A DNA stretch of 64,000 bases from Novosphingobium sp. SG919 (GCF_012932495.1 NZ_JABCNG010000001.1:1550001-1614000); one strand, 5' to 3'. Positions 38,136-48,752 are shown, numbered from the stretch's first letter. Notes: a model not told the origin generated them from the letters alone. A program made the numbers and translations.

Positions 38136-38165
38136 TGGGTGCACCTCTGTGCGGAGTTGAAACTT

Positions 38166-39311
38166 GTGAGTGACACATACGATCTCGCCCGTTCTGCGGG
38201 CGAAAAGCCGCCTATCCTGGCGCTCCCCCTCGATGCCTGGCACCGTGCACGCGGCGGCCGCATGGTCGAATTCGCCTGCTATCACATGCCCGTGCAGTAC
38301 GAGGGCATTCTTGCCGAACACCTGTGGACCCGCGCCCATGCCGGGCTGTTCGATGTGTCGCACATGGGCCAATTGGTCTTGCGCGGCGCCAATGCGGCGC
38401 AAGCGCTGGAAAGCCTGTTGCCCGGCGCCTTTGCCACGCTCAAGCCGGGCAAGCAGCGCTATTCGCTGCTGCTGGCCGACGATGGCGGCATCCTCGACGA
38501 TCTGATCGTCACCAACCGCGGCGATCACTTCTATGTGGTGGTCAACGGCGCGACCAAGCATGCCGACATCGCGCATATCGTGGCACGCCTGCCCGAAGGC
38601 GTCACGCTGGAGCATCTTGAAAGCCACGCGCTGCTGGCCTTGCAGGGGCCGGAAGCCGCCCAGGCGCTGGCTGCACTGGGCCTGGCGGTAGATAGCCTGG
38701 TGTTCATGGAAGCCGCTTTGTTCCAGTGGAACGGCGTGGCACTGGGCGTGAGCCGGTCTGGCTACACCGGCGAGGATGGTTTCGAAATCTCGGTTCCGGC
38801 GGCGCAAGTGGAGGCGCTGGCCGATGCCCTGCTGGCGCAGCCGCAGGTCAAGCCGATTGGCCTGGGCGCGCGGGATTCGCTGCGCCTGGAAGCGGGCCTG
38901 CCGCTCTATGGCCATGATCTTTCGCCCGATATCGACCCGGTCGAGGCTGACCTCGGCTTTGCCATTCCCGCCCGACGCCGCGTGGCCGATGCCGGCTATC
39001 CCGGCGCCGCGCAGCTGGCACAGGCTTTTGCCCAGGGCCCGGCGCGCCGCCGCGTGGGCCTGCTGATCGAAGGCCGCATGGCCGCACGCGAAGGCGCCGA
39101 AGTCATGGCCGATGGCCGCACGGTGGGCACCGTCACCTCGGGCGGTTTTGCTCCCAGCCTGGAACGCCCGATCGCCATGGCTTTCGTGGAAACCGCGCTG
39201 GCCGTGCCCGGTACCGCGCTGACTCTTTCGGTGCGCGGCAAGAGCCTTGCCGCCACCGTTACCCCGCTTCCCTTCATCCCCCACCGTTACGTGCGCAAAG
39301 GAGCCGCCTGA
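38166..39311 (+). CDS. gcvT: Glycine cleavage system T protein (aminomethyltransferase)
   Basis: Transfers the aminomethyl carbon to tetrahydrofolate with release of ammonia. The 381-residue protein has the N-terminal [37 protein letters not shown] and [15 protein letters not shown]. The start is GTG at 38166, preceded by GGAG at nine bases; an upstream open frame overlaps the riboswitch. Its TGA overlaps the gcvH ATG. Confidence 0.95.
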   Translation: MSDTYDLARSAGEKPPILALPLDAWHRARGGRMVEFACYHMPVQYEGILAEHLWTRAHAGLFDVSHMGQLVLRGANAAQALESLLPGAFATLKPGKQRYSLLLADDGGILDDLIVTNRGDHFYVVVNGATKHADIAHIVARLPEGVTLEHLESHALLALQGPEAAQALAALGLAVDSLVFMEAALFQWNGVALGVSRSGYTGEDGFEISVPAAQVEALADALLAQPQVKPIGLGARDSLRLEAGLPLYGHDLSPDIDPVEADLGFAIPARRRVADAGYPGAAQLAQAFAQGPARRRVGLLIEGRMAAREGAEVMADGRTVGTVTSGGFAPSLERPIAMAFVETALAVPGTALTLSVRGKSLAATVTPLPFIPHRYVRKGAA

Positions 39312-39682
39312 TGACCCGCTATTTCACCGCCGATCACGAATGGCTTGTGGTTGAAGGCGACATCGCCACCGTTGGCATCACCGACTATGCGCAAAGCCAG
39401 TTGGGCGACATCACGTTCGTGGAACTGCCCGCGGTGGGCGCCAGTCTGGCCAAGGGTGACAGCGCCTCGGTGGTCGACTCGGTCAAGGCCGCGTCGGACG
39501 TCTATGCCCCGGTTTCGGGCGCGGTCACCGAAGTGAACCCGGCGCTGGAAGAGGCGCCCGAACTGGTCAACTCCGCCCCCGAAGGCGAAGGCTGGCTGTG
39601 GAAGATGACGCTGTCCGACGCCGGCGAACTCGACGGGCTGATGGACGAGGCGGCCTATACCGCCCATGTCGCGGGGTTGTAA
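39311..39682 (+). CDS. gcvH: Glycine cleavage system H protein
   Basis: Lipoyl carrier of the glycine cleavage complex, 123 residues. The lipoylated lysine is in the [14 protein letters not shown] motif near residue 58. Start overlaps the gcvT stop by one base (TGATG). It moves the aminomethyl group from P to T protein and the reduced lipoate to lipoamide dehydrogenase, which is not encoded in this window. Confidence 0.96.
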   Translation: MTRYFTADHEWLVVEGDIATVGITDYAQSQLGDITFVELPAVGASLAKGDSASVVDSVKAASDVYAPVSGAVTEVNPALEEAPELVNSAPEGEGWLWKMTLSDAGELDGLMDEAAYTAHVAGL

Positions 39683-39686
39683 ACGC

Positions 39687-41045
39687 ATGCGCTATCTTCC
39701 CTTGAGCGACCATGATCGTGGCGAGATGCTCGCCACGATCGGGGTTCCCGACGTGGACGCGCTGTTTGCCGATGTGCCGGCCGACGCGCGCCTGACCGGG
39801 CCGATTGCCGGCTTGCCGGGCCATGCCAGCGAAATGGCGGTGGAGCGGCACATGGCGCGGCTTTCGGCCGAAAGCCTCACCGCCGGCCAGGTGCCGTTCT
39901 TCCTGGGGGCAGGGGCCTATCGCCACCACGTGCCCGCCACGGTCGATCACCTGATCCAGCGCGGCGAGTTCCTCACCGCCTACACCCCCTATCAGCCGGA
40001 AATCGCGCAGGGCACCTTGCAGGTCCTGTTCGAATTCCAGACCCAGGTGGCGCGCCTGCTGGGCACCGACGTGGCCAATGCCTCGCTCTACGATGGCTCC
40101 ACCGCGTGCTGGGAAGCGATCGCCATGGCGGGCCGCATCACCCGCCGCAGCAAGGCCGTGCTTTCGGGCGGCCTCCACCCGCATTACGTGGGCACGGCGC
40201 AGACCATGGCGCGGTTCACCGGCGATAAGCTGATCACGGCCAAGCCGGAACTGACTGCCGCGCCCGACGATGATACGGTGATTGCCGCGATCGACGGCGA
40301 AACCTCGTGCGTGCTGGTGCAATACCCCGACGTGCTCGGCCGCATTCCGGATGTCGCCCGCATCGCCGCCGCTGCCCAGGCCAAGGGCGCGCTGCTGATC
40401 GCCGTGGTGACGGAACCGGTGGCGCTGGGCCTGATCGAAAGCCCCGGCACGCTGGGCGCCGATATCGTGGTGGGCGAAGGGCAATCGCTGGGCGTGGGCC
40501 TGCAATTTGGCGGGCCGTACCTGGGCCTGTTCGGCTGCCGCGAAAAGTTCGTGCGGCAGATGCCGGGCCGCCTCTGTGGCGAAACGGTGGATGCCGATGG
40601 CAAGCGCGCCTTCGTGCTGACGCTGTCGACGCGCGAGCAGCATATCCGGCGCGAGAAGGCGACGAGCAATATCTGCACCAATTCAGGGCTTTGCGCCCTG
40701 GCATTCAGCATCCACCTGAGTTTGCTGGGTGGCGAAGGGCTGGCCCGCATGGCCCGCGCCAGCCACTTGCGCGCGGTGCAGACCGCCCAAGCCCTGGCCG
40801 CCGTGCCGGGCGTGGCGCTGGTGAACGAAACCTACGTCAACGAATTCACCGTCACCCTGCCGCGCCCGGCGGCCGAAGTGGTTGATGCCCTGGCTGCGCG
40901 CCGGGTGCTGGGCGGCGTGGCGCTCTCGCGCCTTGTGCCGGGCCAGGCAGACCTAGCCAATGCGCTGATCGTGGCGACCAGCGAGTTGACGAGCGAGGAA
41001 GACATCGCGGCCCTGGCGGCCGCGCTTGCGGAGGTATTGGCATGA
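39687..41045 (+). CDS. gcvPA: Glycine dehydrogenase (decarboxylating) subunit 1
   Basis: N-terminal half of the P protein as a separate 452-residue subunit. Key segments include [32 protein letters not shown] and the [14 protein letters not shown] region. The ATG at 39687 begins at [11 protein letters not shown], the usual start; the earlier open frame overlaps gcvH. Its stop overlaps the gcvPB ATG by four bases, consistent with equal production of the two halves. Confidence 0.95.
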   Translation: MRYLPLSDHDRGEMLATIGVPDVDALFADVPADARLTGPIAGLPGHASEMAVERHMARLSAESLTAGQVPFFLGAGAYRHHVPATVDHLIQRGEFLTAYTPYQPEIAQGTLQVLFEFQTQVARLLGTDVANASLYDGSTACWEAIAMAGRITRRSKAVLSGGLHPHYVGTAQTMARFTGDKLITAKPELTAAPDDDTVIAAIDGETSCVLVQYPDVLGRIPDVARIAAAAQAKGALLIAVVTEPVALGLIESPGTLGADIVVGEGQSLGVGLQFGGPYLGLFGCREKFVRQMPGRLCGETVDADGKRAFVLTLSTREQHIRREKATSNICTNSGLCALAFSIHLSLLGGEGLARMARASHLRAVQTAQALAAVPGVALVNETYVNEFTVTLPRPAAEVVDALAARRVLGGVALSRLVPGQADLANALIVATSELTSEEDIAALAAALAEVLA

Positions 41046-42604
41046 CCGTTCTCAATCCCTCGGGCTGGCGGCCCGAAATGGGCGAGCGCGTTGCCGCCGC
41101 CCTCGATGCGCCCGAAACCGTAACCGGCAACCGCGCGCTGCACCTGGAAGAGCCGCTGCTGTTCGAAGTGGGCCGCATGGACCACTGCGGCGTCGATTTC
41201 GACCAGGTGCCCGGATCGCCGCTGGCGGCCCTTGCCCTGCGCGCCGCGCCGGTTGATCTGCCGGGCCTGAGCGAGCCGGAAGCGGTGCGGCATTACACCC
41301 GCCTGTCGCGCCAGAACTATGCGATCGACCTGGGGCTGTTCCCGCTGGGCAGTTGCACGATGAAGCACAACCCGCGCCTGGACGAGAAAGTGGCGCGCAT
41401 GCCCGGCTTTGCCGACGTGCACCCGCTGCAACCGGTGCGCACGGTGCAGGGCGCGCTCAAGGTGATCGACCAACTGGCCGATTGGCTGGTCAAGCTGACC
41501 GGCATGGCCGCCGTGGCGATGACGCCCAAGGCCGGCGCCCATGGCGAGCTGTGCGGCCTGCTGGCGATCCGCGCCGCGCTGGATGCACGGGGCGACAAGC
41601 GCGACGTGATCCTGGTGCCCGAAAGCGCCCATGGCACCAATCCCGCCACCGCCGCCTTTGCCGGGTTCAAGGTGGAATCGATCCCCGCCAGCGACGATGG
41701 CCGGGTAGACACCGCCGCTTTGATCGCCAAGCTGGGCACGCATGTGGCCGGCGTGATGATCACCAACCCCAACACCTGCGGGTTGTTCGAGCGCGATCTC
41801 AAGACCATTGCCGATGCCGTGCATGGCGTGGGTGGCTATGTCTATTGCGATGGCGCGAACTTCAACGCCATCGTCGGCCGGGTGCGGCCGGGCGACCTGG
41901 GCGTGGACGCCATGCACATCAACCTGCACAAGACCTTTTCCACGCCGCATGGCGGGGGCGGGCCAGGTGCTGGGCCGGTGGTCTTGTCCGAAGCGTTGGC
42001 GCCTTTTGCGCCTTTGCCCTTCGTGGTGGCGGGCGGCGACGGCGTGCTGCGTCTGGTTGAGGAAGCCGAAGGGGCGGCCGAGGCACCTGAGGCCTTTGGC
42101 CGCATGTGCGCATTCCATGGGCAGATGGGCATGTTCAGCCGCGCTTTGGCCTATATCCTGAGCCATGGGGCCGATGGCCTGGCCCAGGCTTCGGGCGACG
42201 CCGTGCTCAATGCCAACTATGTCTTGCGCCGGTTGGAGCATGTGCTCCACGCGCCGTTCGGCGCGGCCGGCCCCTGCATGCACGAAGCGCTGTTCAGCGA
42301 TGACAACTTTGCCGAAGGCTTTGCCACGCTGGATCTGGCCAAGGGGCTGATCGACGAGGGCTACCACCCGATGACGGTCTATTTCCCGCTGGTGGTGCAC
42401 GGGGCGATGCTGGTGGAGCCGACCGAAACCGAAAGCAAGGCGGGGCTCGACCAGTTCATCACTGCGATGGAAAGCCTGGGCGCCCGCGCCAAGGCGGGCG
42501 ATCCGGCGCTCAAGACCGCGCCGCACTTCGCCCCGCGCCGCCGCGTCGACGAAACCCGCGCCGCACGCAAGCCGCGCCTGGTGTGGAGCGCACAGGGCGC
42601 CTGA
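41042..42604 (+). CDS. gcvPB: Glycine dehydrogenase (decarboxylating) subunit 2
   Basis: PLP-binding half of the P protein, 520 residues. The PLP lysine is in [16 protein letters not shown], and [12 protein letters not shown] and HGTNPATAA are conserved. It decarboxylates glycine and passes the aminomethyl group to GcvH. It ends the gcvTHPAPB operon, 22 bp before a strong terminator. Confidence 0.96.
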   Translation: MTVLNPSGWRPEMGERVAAALDAPETVTGNRALHLEEPLLFEVGRMDHCGVDFDQVPGSPLAALALRAAPVDLPGLSEPEAVRHYTRLSRQNYAIDLGLFPLGSCTMKHNPRLDEKVARMPGFADVHPLQPVRTVQGALKVIDQLADWLVKLTGMAAVAMTPKAGAHGELCGLLAIRAALDARGDKRDVILVPESAHGTNPATAAFAGFKVESIPASDDGRVDTAALIAKLGTHVAGVMITNPNTCGLFERDLKTIADAVHGVGGYVYCDGANFNAIVGRVRPGDLGVDAMHINLHKTFSTPHGGGGPGAGPVVLSEALAPFAPLPFVVAGGDGVLRLVEEAEGAAEAPEAFGRMCAFHGQMGMFSRALAYILSHGADGLAQASGDAVLNANYVLRRLEHVLHAPFGAAGPCMHEALFSDDNFAEGFATLDLAKGLIDEGYHPMTVYFPLVVHGAMLVEPTETESKAGLDQFITAMESLGARAKAGDPALKTAPHFAPRRRVDETRAARKPRLVWSAQGA

Positions 42605-42626
42605 AGACCTGACGTAACGACGTGAA

Positions 42627-42662
42627 AAAGGCGCCGCAAGATGCTGATCTTGCGGCGCCTTT
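42627..42662. terminator. Bidirectional terminator after gcvPB
   Basis: A perfect 16-bp stem (42627-42642 with 42647-42662) with loop GCTG. On the plus strand TT closes the stem after gcvPB, and on the minus strand a T run follows it after the entericidin-like gene. Confidence 0.85.
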
Positions 42663-42683
42663 CCATTTCAGTCGAGAGCGCGA

Positions 42684-42821
42684 TTACTTGCCGTTGATCG
42701 CGTCAGACCCGGCCTGGCCAACCGATTGCACGTCCTTGCCGGCGCCCTTGACGGTATTGCACGCTGCCGTGCCCAGCAGCAGGCCGCCCATGGCGGCGGC
42801 GATGATGATCTTGCGCATCAT
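42684..42821 (-). CDS. Entericidin-like small lipoprotein
   Basis: A 45-residue peptide: signal sequence MRKIIIAAAMGGLLLGTAAC with a lipobox cysteine, then a short mature part, NTVKGAGKDVQSVGQAG, typical of the entericidin EcnA/EcnB family. Such peptides are membrane-active toxins or antidotes in enterobacteria, while single copies in alphaproteobacteria have no clear role. No second entericidin gene is adjacent. Confidence 0.85.
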   Translation of the reverse strand: MMRKIIIAAAMGGLLLGTAACNTVKGAGKDVQSVGQAGSDAINGK

Positions 42822-42913
42822 AAAAAGGCTCCCTTGCCTGTGGGACGAAAGGCCGATCGAGCCTTTCCGAACGCGCACAGAACGAGCCAGCCTGCATGCG
42901 GTTCCTTGCCCTT

Positions 42914-43840
42914 TCAGGCGATCGACGGGGCCGGGGGCACGGGCGGCGCAGGCGCCATGCTGTTGCGGGCACGATGGCGCACGTGCTCGCGCCAGGCGAT
43001 GATCAGGCCCGCGGCAATCACGACCGGCGCGCCCAGCCAGGTCGTGGGCGGGGGCAGGTGATCGAACACGATCCAGCCCCACAGCGTGGCCCAGCCAAAC
43101 TGCGAATAGTCCATGACAATCACGCTCGATACCCGGCCAAAGCGCAGCGCTGCCGTCATCAACAGCTGTGCCGCCAGCCCGGTGACGCCGATGCCGACGA
43201 GCATGAGCCAACCCAGCGCGTCGTGGTGCACGCCGGTGTGCAGCAGGAATGGCGCCAGCACCGGCACGCTCATCGCTGAAAAATAGAACACGATGGTCAG
43301 GGGCTCCTCGGTCCGCCCCAGGTCACGCAACTGGATCGATACCAGCGCGACCATGAACGCCGCGCCAATGCCCACGCACAGGCCGAGCACGGGCAGGTCG
43401 GCCTCGGCCGGCCCCGCAATCACCACGATGCCCAGCAGGCCGATGGCCACCGCCGTCCAGCGCCAGGGCCCGACTTTTTCCTTGAGCAGGAGCGCCGAAA
43501 GAATGACTGCAAAGACCGGTGCGGTGAAGCCCAGGACGGTGGCTTCGGCTAAGGGCAGGATCTGCACGACGCCCAGCGTAAGGAACATGCCGGCGGTACC
43601 GATCATCGCGCGGCGGAAATGCACCCAAAGCCGCGCCGTGCGCAGCCGCCGCAATTCGCCGCGCGCACCCAGCCAGCCGAGCAGCATCAGTGCCGGGAAG
43701 GCTTGGCGCCAGAACATCGTTTCGGGCAAGGGCATGCCCCGCTCGCCCGTCAGCTTGACCAGCAGCAGCATCAGCGACAGCATCGCCATGGCCGCCAGGC
43801 GGAGCCCAAGGGCCAGGAACGGTCTTTCGTGCGCGCGCAT
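42914..43840 (-). CDS. EamA/DMT-superfamily transporter
   Basis: Integral membrane protein of 308 residues with about ten hydrophobic helices and two EamA repeats; TAPVFAVILSALLLKEKVG is the typical end of the first repeat. Members export metabolites or amino acids. The substrate is not predictable. The ATG at 43840 is chosen; the upstream open frame overlaps the divergent small gene. The C-terminal tail is proline-rich. Confidence 0.85.
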   Translation of the reverse strand: MRAHERPFLALGLRLAAMAMLSLMLLLVKLTGERGMPLPETMFWRQAFPALMLLGWLGARGELRRLRTARLWVHFRRAMIGTAGMFLTLGVVQILPLAEATVLGFTAPVFAVILSALLLKEKVGPWRWTAVAIGLLGIVVIAGPAEADLPVLGLCVGIGAAFMVALVSIQLRDLGRTEEPLTIVFYFSAMSVPVLAPFLLHTGVHHDALGWLMLVGIGVTGLAAQLLMTAALRFGRVSSVIVMDYSQFGWATLWGWIVFDHLPPPTTWLGAPVVIAAGLIIAWREHVRHRARNSMAPAPPVPPAPSIA

Positions 43841-43943
43841 GGCTCGCGCGCCTAGGGAGCAGCGGCGCTCTATGCAAGCCCATTGCACAGGTGCGGACAT
43901 CGGCCCTCTTGCGCGGGCGCCGGACGGTCGCCATGGCGCAGCC

Positions 43944-44201
43944 ATGATGGAACGTTGGCTTGCGATCGACTGGGAAGCGCTGTGGCAGCGGCTTTGGACG
44001 GGCCCGTGGCAGGGCACGGCCACGGTGGGCGGCGCGCTGCTGGCCATTGCGTGCTGGGCGGGAATGGCGGAGCGCCGGCGCGCCAAGCGGCAGAACCTCG
44101 ATCGCGTGGGCTGCATGCCCTGGACGATGATCTACGTGCTGTGCTTTTTCCTTGGCTGCGTGCTGGTGGGCGGTGCCTTGCACACCGCCCTGTCCGGCTG
44201 A
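43944..44201 (+). CDS. Small membrane protein, two helices
   Basis: The 85-residue protein has two hydrophobic stretches (about 28-43 and 60-80) separated by a basic loop (ERRRAKRQNLDRVGCMPWT). No family recognised. It is divergent from the EamA transporter gene and ends 3 bp from the convergent cpaF stop. An open frame extends upstream antisense to the transporter and is not used. Confidence 0.6.
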   Translation: MMERWLAIDWEALWQRLWTGPWQGTATVGGALLAIACWAGMAERRRAKRQNLDRVGCMPWTMIYVLCFFLGCVLVGGALHTALSG

Positions 44202-44204
44202 CGC

Positions 44205-45704
44205 TTAGAGGCAGGCCTCCAGGAACGCCTGGTCGAAGCCGAACTGGCGGGCCTTTTCCAGGGTATAGGGGCGCAAGCCCGAAGGGCGGAACTCGCCGAT
44301 GATCTTGCCCTCTTCAGTTTCGTCCAGGTATTCGAACTTGAACAGCTCCTGGGTCACGATCACATCGCCTTCCATCCCGATCACTTCGGTGATGTTGGTG
44401 GTGCGGCGCGAACCGTCGCGCAAGCGCTTGACCTGAACGATCAGGTCGACCGACTCCGCGATCTGGCGGCTGATCGCTTCCTTGGGGATCTTGATGTCCC
44501 CCATCAGGATCATGTTTTCCATACGGCCCAGGCATTCGCGCGGAGAGTTGGCGTGGAGCGTACACATCGAGCCATCGTGGCCGGTGTTCATCGCGGCCAG
44601 CAGGTCAAAACATTCCGCGCCGCGAATTTCGCCCAGGATGATGCGGTCAGGGCGCATACGCAGGGCGTTCTTCACCAGGTCGCCGATGGTGATCGCGCCC
44701 TGGCCTTCCAGGTTCGGCGGGCGGGTTTCCAGCGGCAACCAGTGCGGCTGCTGTAGGCGCAGTTCGGCCGCGTCTTCGATGGTCAGCACGCGCTCGCCCG
44801 GATCGATCATCTTGGACAGCGCGTTGAGCATCGTGGTTTTCCCCGAGCCGGTACCGCCCGAGATGACGATGTTCATGCGGCAGGCCCCGGCGATTTTCAG
44901 CGCGGTGCACATCTTGTCGCTCATCGAACCGAAATCGCGCAACATATCGAGCGTGATCGGCTTTTCGGAGAACTTACGGATGGAAATCGCGGTGCCGCGC
45001 AACGAAAGCGGCGGCACGATCACGTTGACGCGGCTGCCGTCCTTCAGGCGGGCGTCGGCCAGCGGCGTCGTCTGGTCCACGCGGCGGCCCACCTGGTTGA
45101 CGATGCGCTGCGCGATCTGGAACAGGTGGCTTTCATCGCGGAAGCGGATCGGGGCGAGTTGCAGCTTGCCCTTCTTTTCGATGTAGGTCTGCTCCGGCCC
45201 GTTGACCATGATGTCCGACACGTCGGGATCGTTGAGCAGCTCTTCCAGCGGGCCGAAGCCGAGCAGTTCGTCGATCAGCACCTTTTCCAGCGCGAACTGT
45301 TCGCGCCGGTTGAGCGTGACTTTCAGTTCCGCCAGCACTTCCATGATGATCGGGCGGAATTCCTCCGACAGTTCATCCTTGGTCAGTGTGGCGGCCGCTT
45401 CGGGATCGACACGTTCGAGCAGGCGCGGCAGCACCTGTTCCTTGATCTTGTGGACCGAGGCTTCGAAGCCTTCGGCCTGGTAGGTGTTGTCGACCACGCC
45501 GTTGATGCGTTCGGCCAGGCGGCTCATGGCGTCGGCGTGCTTGCCGCCCATGTCGTCGTTCGCACCGGGCAGCGGGCTGGGTTCGGGAATGCCCATCGGC
45601 ACCGGAGCGGCCGTGTCACCGGCCTTCATCGGTCGCGCAACGCCGAACGAAGGGCGCGCGGCGGCGGTCCCACCCAAACCTGTCTTCCGGCCAAAAGCGC
45701 TCAT
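44205..45704 (-). CDS. cpaF: Type II/IV secretion (Tad) ATPase CpaF
   Basis: Hexameric cytoplasmic ATPase that powers pilus assembly by the Tad system. The 499-residue protein has Walker A GGTGSGKTT, the Asp box TIEDAAELRL, Walker B RIILGEIRG, and the His box MCTLHANSP. The N-terminus is long and low-complexity, as in CpaF proteins. None of the other Tad genes (cpaB, cpaC, cpaE, tadB, tadC) is nearby, so this copy is isolated here. Confidence 0.94.
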   Translation of the reverse strand: MSAFGRKTGLGGTAAARPSFGVARPMKAGDTAAPVPMGIPEPSPLPGANDDMGGKHADAMSRLAERINGVVDNTYQAEGFEASVHKIKEQVLPRLLERVDPEAAATLTKDELSEEFRPIIMEVLAELKVTLNRREQFALEKVLIDELLGFGPLEELLNDPDVSDIMVNGPEQTYIEKKGKLQLAPIRFRDESHLFQIAQRIVNQVGRRVDQTTPLADARLKDGSRVNVIVPPLSLRGTAISIRKFSEKPITLDMLRDFGSMSDKMCTALKIAGACRMNIVISGGTGSGKTTMLNALSKMIDPGERVLTIEDAAELRLQQPHWLPLETRPPNLEGQGAITIGDLVKNALRMRPDRIILGEIRGAECFDLLAAMNTGHDGSMCTLHANSPRECLGRMENMILMGDIKIPKEAISRQIAESVDLIVQVKRLRDGSRRTTNITEVIGMEGDVIVTQELFKFEYLDETEEGKIIGEFRPSGLRPYTLEKARQFGFDQAFLEACL

Positions 45705-45861
45705 GCGTCTTTTCCTGTCAACTCGTTCCATGGCGCCGTAGCCTGACAATGGTCAGGAACGGCTTGGTAGACGTAGTGAATACGGGGGAAACCTTCAGGA
45801 TTTCCTAAAATAGCGGTGATCGGGTGACGCCGGCACGACTCCGGCGAGGCTGGGCCCGCCA

Positions 45862-47493
45862 TTAGAACCGGCCGATCGGGCGCAGCACTGGGCCACACCA
45901 AGGCGTACGCGCCCGGCCTTCGGGCGCGTCGCTGCCGATTTCGTAAAAGTGAAAGTCGGATACGCCCAGGCCGCCGGGCACCATTCCCAGGTGGCGGATC
46001 AAGGGCTGGTGATCGGCTATCTTCATTTCCGACAGCAGATAGAAATGTCCGTTGGTGGCAACCGCTTCGCGGAGCAGCCTTGAAAAGGCGGCATCGCGCA
46101 CGGGGGTTCGGTTGACCGGATTGTCCCAGCGCACCCATTGCTGCCCGCAGGGACGGCCAAGCCGTTCGAACACGATGCCGGTCTGCATGTGGATGCGCTG
46201 CCCGTTGCCGTCGGGGTGGGAGAACCACCGCACCTGGGCGAGGCCATGGCTGCGAATGAACGCCCCGGCTTCGGCAGAGCGATCGAACGGCACGGCCAGC
46301 GCGGCTGCGGCCCAGACCAGGCCGCAAGCCCCTGCCGCATAGGCCCAGGCGCGCAGGCCATAGGCGGGTGCAGGGCCGCCGCGCAGCCGCCGATGCCATA
46401 GCAGCAAGACCAGCAGCAGCACGCCAAGCATCACGTGGCGCGGCGACAAGACATAGACCATGACGCCAAAGGCCATGGTGAGCAGCATGAAGCCGGCCAT
46501 GATCCAGGCGTCCTGCGGCCGGCGGCGCAGTTCCATCGTGATGATGAAAGCAAACACGCATAGCGCCAGCGCGCCCAGCACGGGCGGTGGAGGGCTGTTC
46601 CAGTGCAAGCCACCGTCACGCCATTGCAGCGGCAGCGCCAAAGTGCCGATGTTGGCCAGCCAGGTGGCAAAGCCCGTCAAGGGGCCGAGCAGGGGCGCTG
46701 CCGGCACCATGCCGGACGCGGGCCGTACGGTCCAGGCGGCCAACATGCCCGATGCCGCAAACACGATCGACCAGGGCCACGACCAGCGGCGATCCTGCCA
46801 GCGCAGCCCGACCAGAACGAGGCCAATGACGCCGAACAGGAAATCGCATTGTGGCAACAGCACGAGGAACGGCCAGGCCCACTGTCCGCGCTGCCACAGC
46901 GCCATGGCCAGCAGAGCGCATGCCACGCCCAATGTCAGGCTGCGCGACAAGGTAAAGAATTCGAACAGGAAAAACGGGCTGATTGCGAGCGCAAGGCGCA
47001 GCGTTCGAGCAAACGGGGCGCGGGCAAGGATAGCCAGTTGCGCCGGCAGGGCGAGAAGCCCCGCTGCCAGCGGCAGCACCCAGCGCGGATCGGGCAGCAC
47101 CGCCGCAAGGGCACGGAGCAGCGCATACCACAGCGCGGGATGCCCTTCATAGCGCAAGGTCGCCAGCAGGTCGCTCCAATCGGCCGACTGCGCGGCGATT
47201 TGCAGGGCCTGGGCTTCATCCAGCCAGGGGCGATGGGTGGCGATCAGCACGATCTGCAGGCAGAGCACGGCGGCCACCGCCACCGCCCAGGCTGCGTCGC
47301 GCGCCAGCCAACGCCCGCCCACTTGATCGATCCGCGCCACCACTGCGCGCAACCGGCGGTCGGCAGCCAATAGGCGGGGGCCAACGCCCGGCAGATGCCT
47401 GCGCATCCAGCGGCGCAGCGCAAAGCGGCGCGACGCGTCGCAGCCCTGGCGCCTCTTGTCGCTGATGGTTGCTGCTGGCATCGTGGAATGCAC
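45862..47493 (-). CDS. GT-C family membrane glycosyltransferase-like protein
   Basis: Integral membrane protein of 543 residues with about eleven hydrophobic helices. The first large loop contains HRPWLDEAQALQIA and EGHPALWYALLR, matching the acidic loop and HP-x-L pattern of GT39-like enzymes. An amphipathic basic N-terminus of about 60 residues precedes the first helix. The donor and acceptor are unknown. It is the second GT-C-type gene in the window and is not closely related to the first by eye. Confidence 0.7.
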   Translation of the reverse strand: MHSTMPAATISDKRRQGCDASRRFALRRWMRRHLPGVGPRLLAADRRLRAVVARIDQVGGRWLARDAAWAVAVAAVLCLQIVLIATHRPWLDEAQALQIAAQSADWSDLLATLRYEGHPALWYALLRALAAVLPDPRWVLPLAAGLLALPAQLAILARAPFARTLRLALAISPFFLFEFFTLSRSLTLGVACALLAMALWQRGQWAWPFLVLLPQCDFLFGVIGLVLVGLRWQDRRWSWPWSIVFAASGMLAAWTVRPASGMVPAAPLLGPLTGFATWLANIGTLALPLQWRDGGLHWNSPPPPVLGALALCVFAFIITMELRRRPQDAWIMAGFMLLTMAFGVMVYVLSPRHVMLGVLLLVLLLWHRRLRGGPAPAYGLRAWAYAAGACGLVWAAAALAVPFDRSAEAGAFIRSHGLAQVRWFSHPDGNGQRIHMQTGIVFERLGRPCGQQWVRWDNPVNRTPVRDAAFSRLLREAVATNGHFYLLSEMKIADHQPLIRHLGMVPGGLGVSDFHFYEIGSDAPEGRARTPWCGPVLRPIGRF

Positions 47494-47550
47494 TGCCCCG
47501 GCTGTTGATCGAGGCCGAGACCTAGGGCGGCTTGGTTCAAGGAATGGTTA

Positions 47551-47898
47551 ATGCGCAGTGACCCGCGCGGGCGCAAGCAACGCATTCGGCCCGATGCGGA
47601 AGGCCCGGAAAACGGCAGGCCGCTTTCGGCCGATGGGGCGTGCTGGCTGTGCCAGCGGCCGCTGGGCCGCAAGGTGGAATGGCATCATCCCGTGCCTAAA
47701 AGCCGGGGCGGGCGCGAGGTCGTGCCCTTGCATCCGATCTGCCATCGCACGGTTCACGCCTGTTTCGACAATGCGCAACTGGCAAGGCTTGGCTGGGACC
47801 GGGCTGCATTGTCGCAGGATGCAGCCCTTTCCCGGTTTCTTGCGTGGATTGCGAACAAGCCGCCCGATTTCCACGCGCGAACCGCACCGCGGCGCTGA
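47551..47898 (+). CDS. HNH endonuclease-domain protein
   Basis: The 115-residue protein has an HNH-type core: a CWLCQRPL zinc pair, then EWHHPVPKSRGGREVV, and PICHRTVH, the usual arrangement for an HNH nuclease. Target unknown; many such small proteins are not linked to restriction systems. It is divergent from the GT-C gene and convergent with the response regulator gene. Confidence 0.84.
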   Translation: MRSDPRGRKQRIRPDAEGPENGRPLSADGACWLCQRPLGRKVEWHHPVPKSRGGREVVPLHPICHRTVHACFDNAQLARLGWDRAALSQDAALSRFLAWIANKPPDFHARTAPRR

Positions 47899-47921
47899 GG
47901 GAGGCGCCGGGTGCGAGGAGT

Positions 47922-48752
47922 TCAGATGCGTGCCGCGAAAAGATAGCCTTCGCCGCGCACGGTGCGGATCAAGGCGCCGCCGCCATGACGCACCAGCTTG
48001 GCACGCAGGCGCGAAACCGCCACGTCGATCGCGCGATCGAACGCTTCGGCTTCGTCGCCATGAACCAGGCGCAGCAGCGCTTCGCGGCTGACGACCTGGC
48101 CCGCGTTGGTGGCGAGGGCATGAAGCAGCTTGAATTCGCCGCTGGTCAGGTCAACGTCGCGACCGGCCGCATCGCGCACCACGTAGAACGTGGGATCGAG
48201 CACCCAACCGGCAAAGGTAAGCACCGGCGTGGCGGCCGCGCGCGCGTTGGCAGCATGGCCACGGCGCAGCACCACGCGCAGGCGGGCCAGCAACTCGCGC
48301 GGGTTGAACGGCTTGGCCAGGTAGTCATCGGCACCCAGTTCGAGGCCGACGATGCGATCGATGTCGCTTGCCACGGCAGACAGCAGCATGACCGGGGGCG
48401 TGCCGGGCTGTTCGGCCATTTCACGCAGCAGGCCGAGCGAATCTTCGCCACGTGCCATGACATCGAGGATCACCGCGTCGATCGGTTCTTGCGCCACCAG
48501 ATGGCGCAGTTCGGTGCCGTTGGCGACGGAGATCACATGCATGCCCTGGCCTTCCAGGTATTCGCGCAGCATGTCGCGGGTCTGCTGGTCTTCGTCGAGC
48601 AGGGCTATGCGCGCGTCGTGCGTGCGGCGGGTTGCCGGTTCATAGCCGCTGGCCGCAGCCGAAGCGGGCATGGCCCCCTCGTTGCGGGCAAAGCGCAGGC
48701 CGGCGTGGTTGGGGTTGGGGTTTGGGCGGAATTCGGAGTGAGCAAGGGGCAT
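47922..48752 (-). CDS. OmpR-family response regulator, orphan
   Basis: The protein of up to 276 residues has a receiver (DEDQQTRDML, AVILDVMARGED with the phospho-acceptor Asp, LLSAVASD and a lysine in YLAKPF) and a winged-helix DNA-binding domain (DLTSGEFKLLHALATNAGQVVSREALL, RTVRGEGYLF). The N-terminus is unusually long; an internal ATG at 48671 would remove 27 residues of no similarity, and the start is undecided. No histidine kinase is adjacent. Confidence 0.88.
   Translation of the reverse strand: MPLAHSEFRPNPNPNHAGLRFARNEGAMPASAAASGYEPATRRTHDARIALLDEDQQTRDMLREYLEGQGMHVISVANGTELRHLVAQEPIDAVILDVMARGEDSLGLLREMAEQPGTPPVMLLSAVASDIDRIVGLELGADDYLAKPFNPRELLARLRVVLRRGHAANARAAATPVLTFAGWVLDPTFYVVRDAAGRDVDLTSGEFKLLHALATNAGQVVSREALLRLVHGDEAEAFDRAIDVAVSRLRAKLVRHGGGALIRTVRGEGYLFAARI

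Noticed and set aside
45742..45757. Hairpin CCTGAC/GTCAGG upstream of cpaF as a terminator
   Set aside because: The stem is only 6 bp and no T run follows on either strand.
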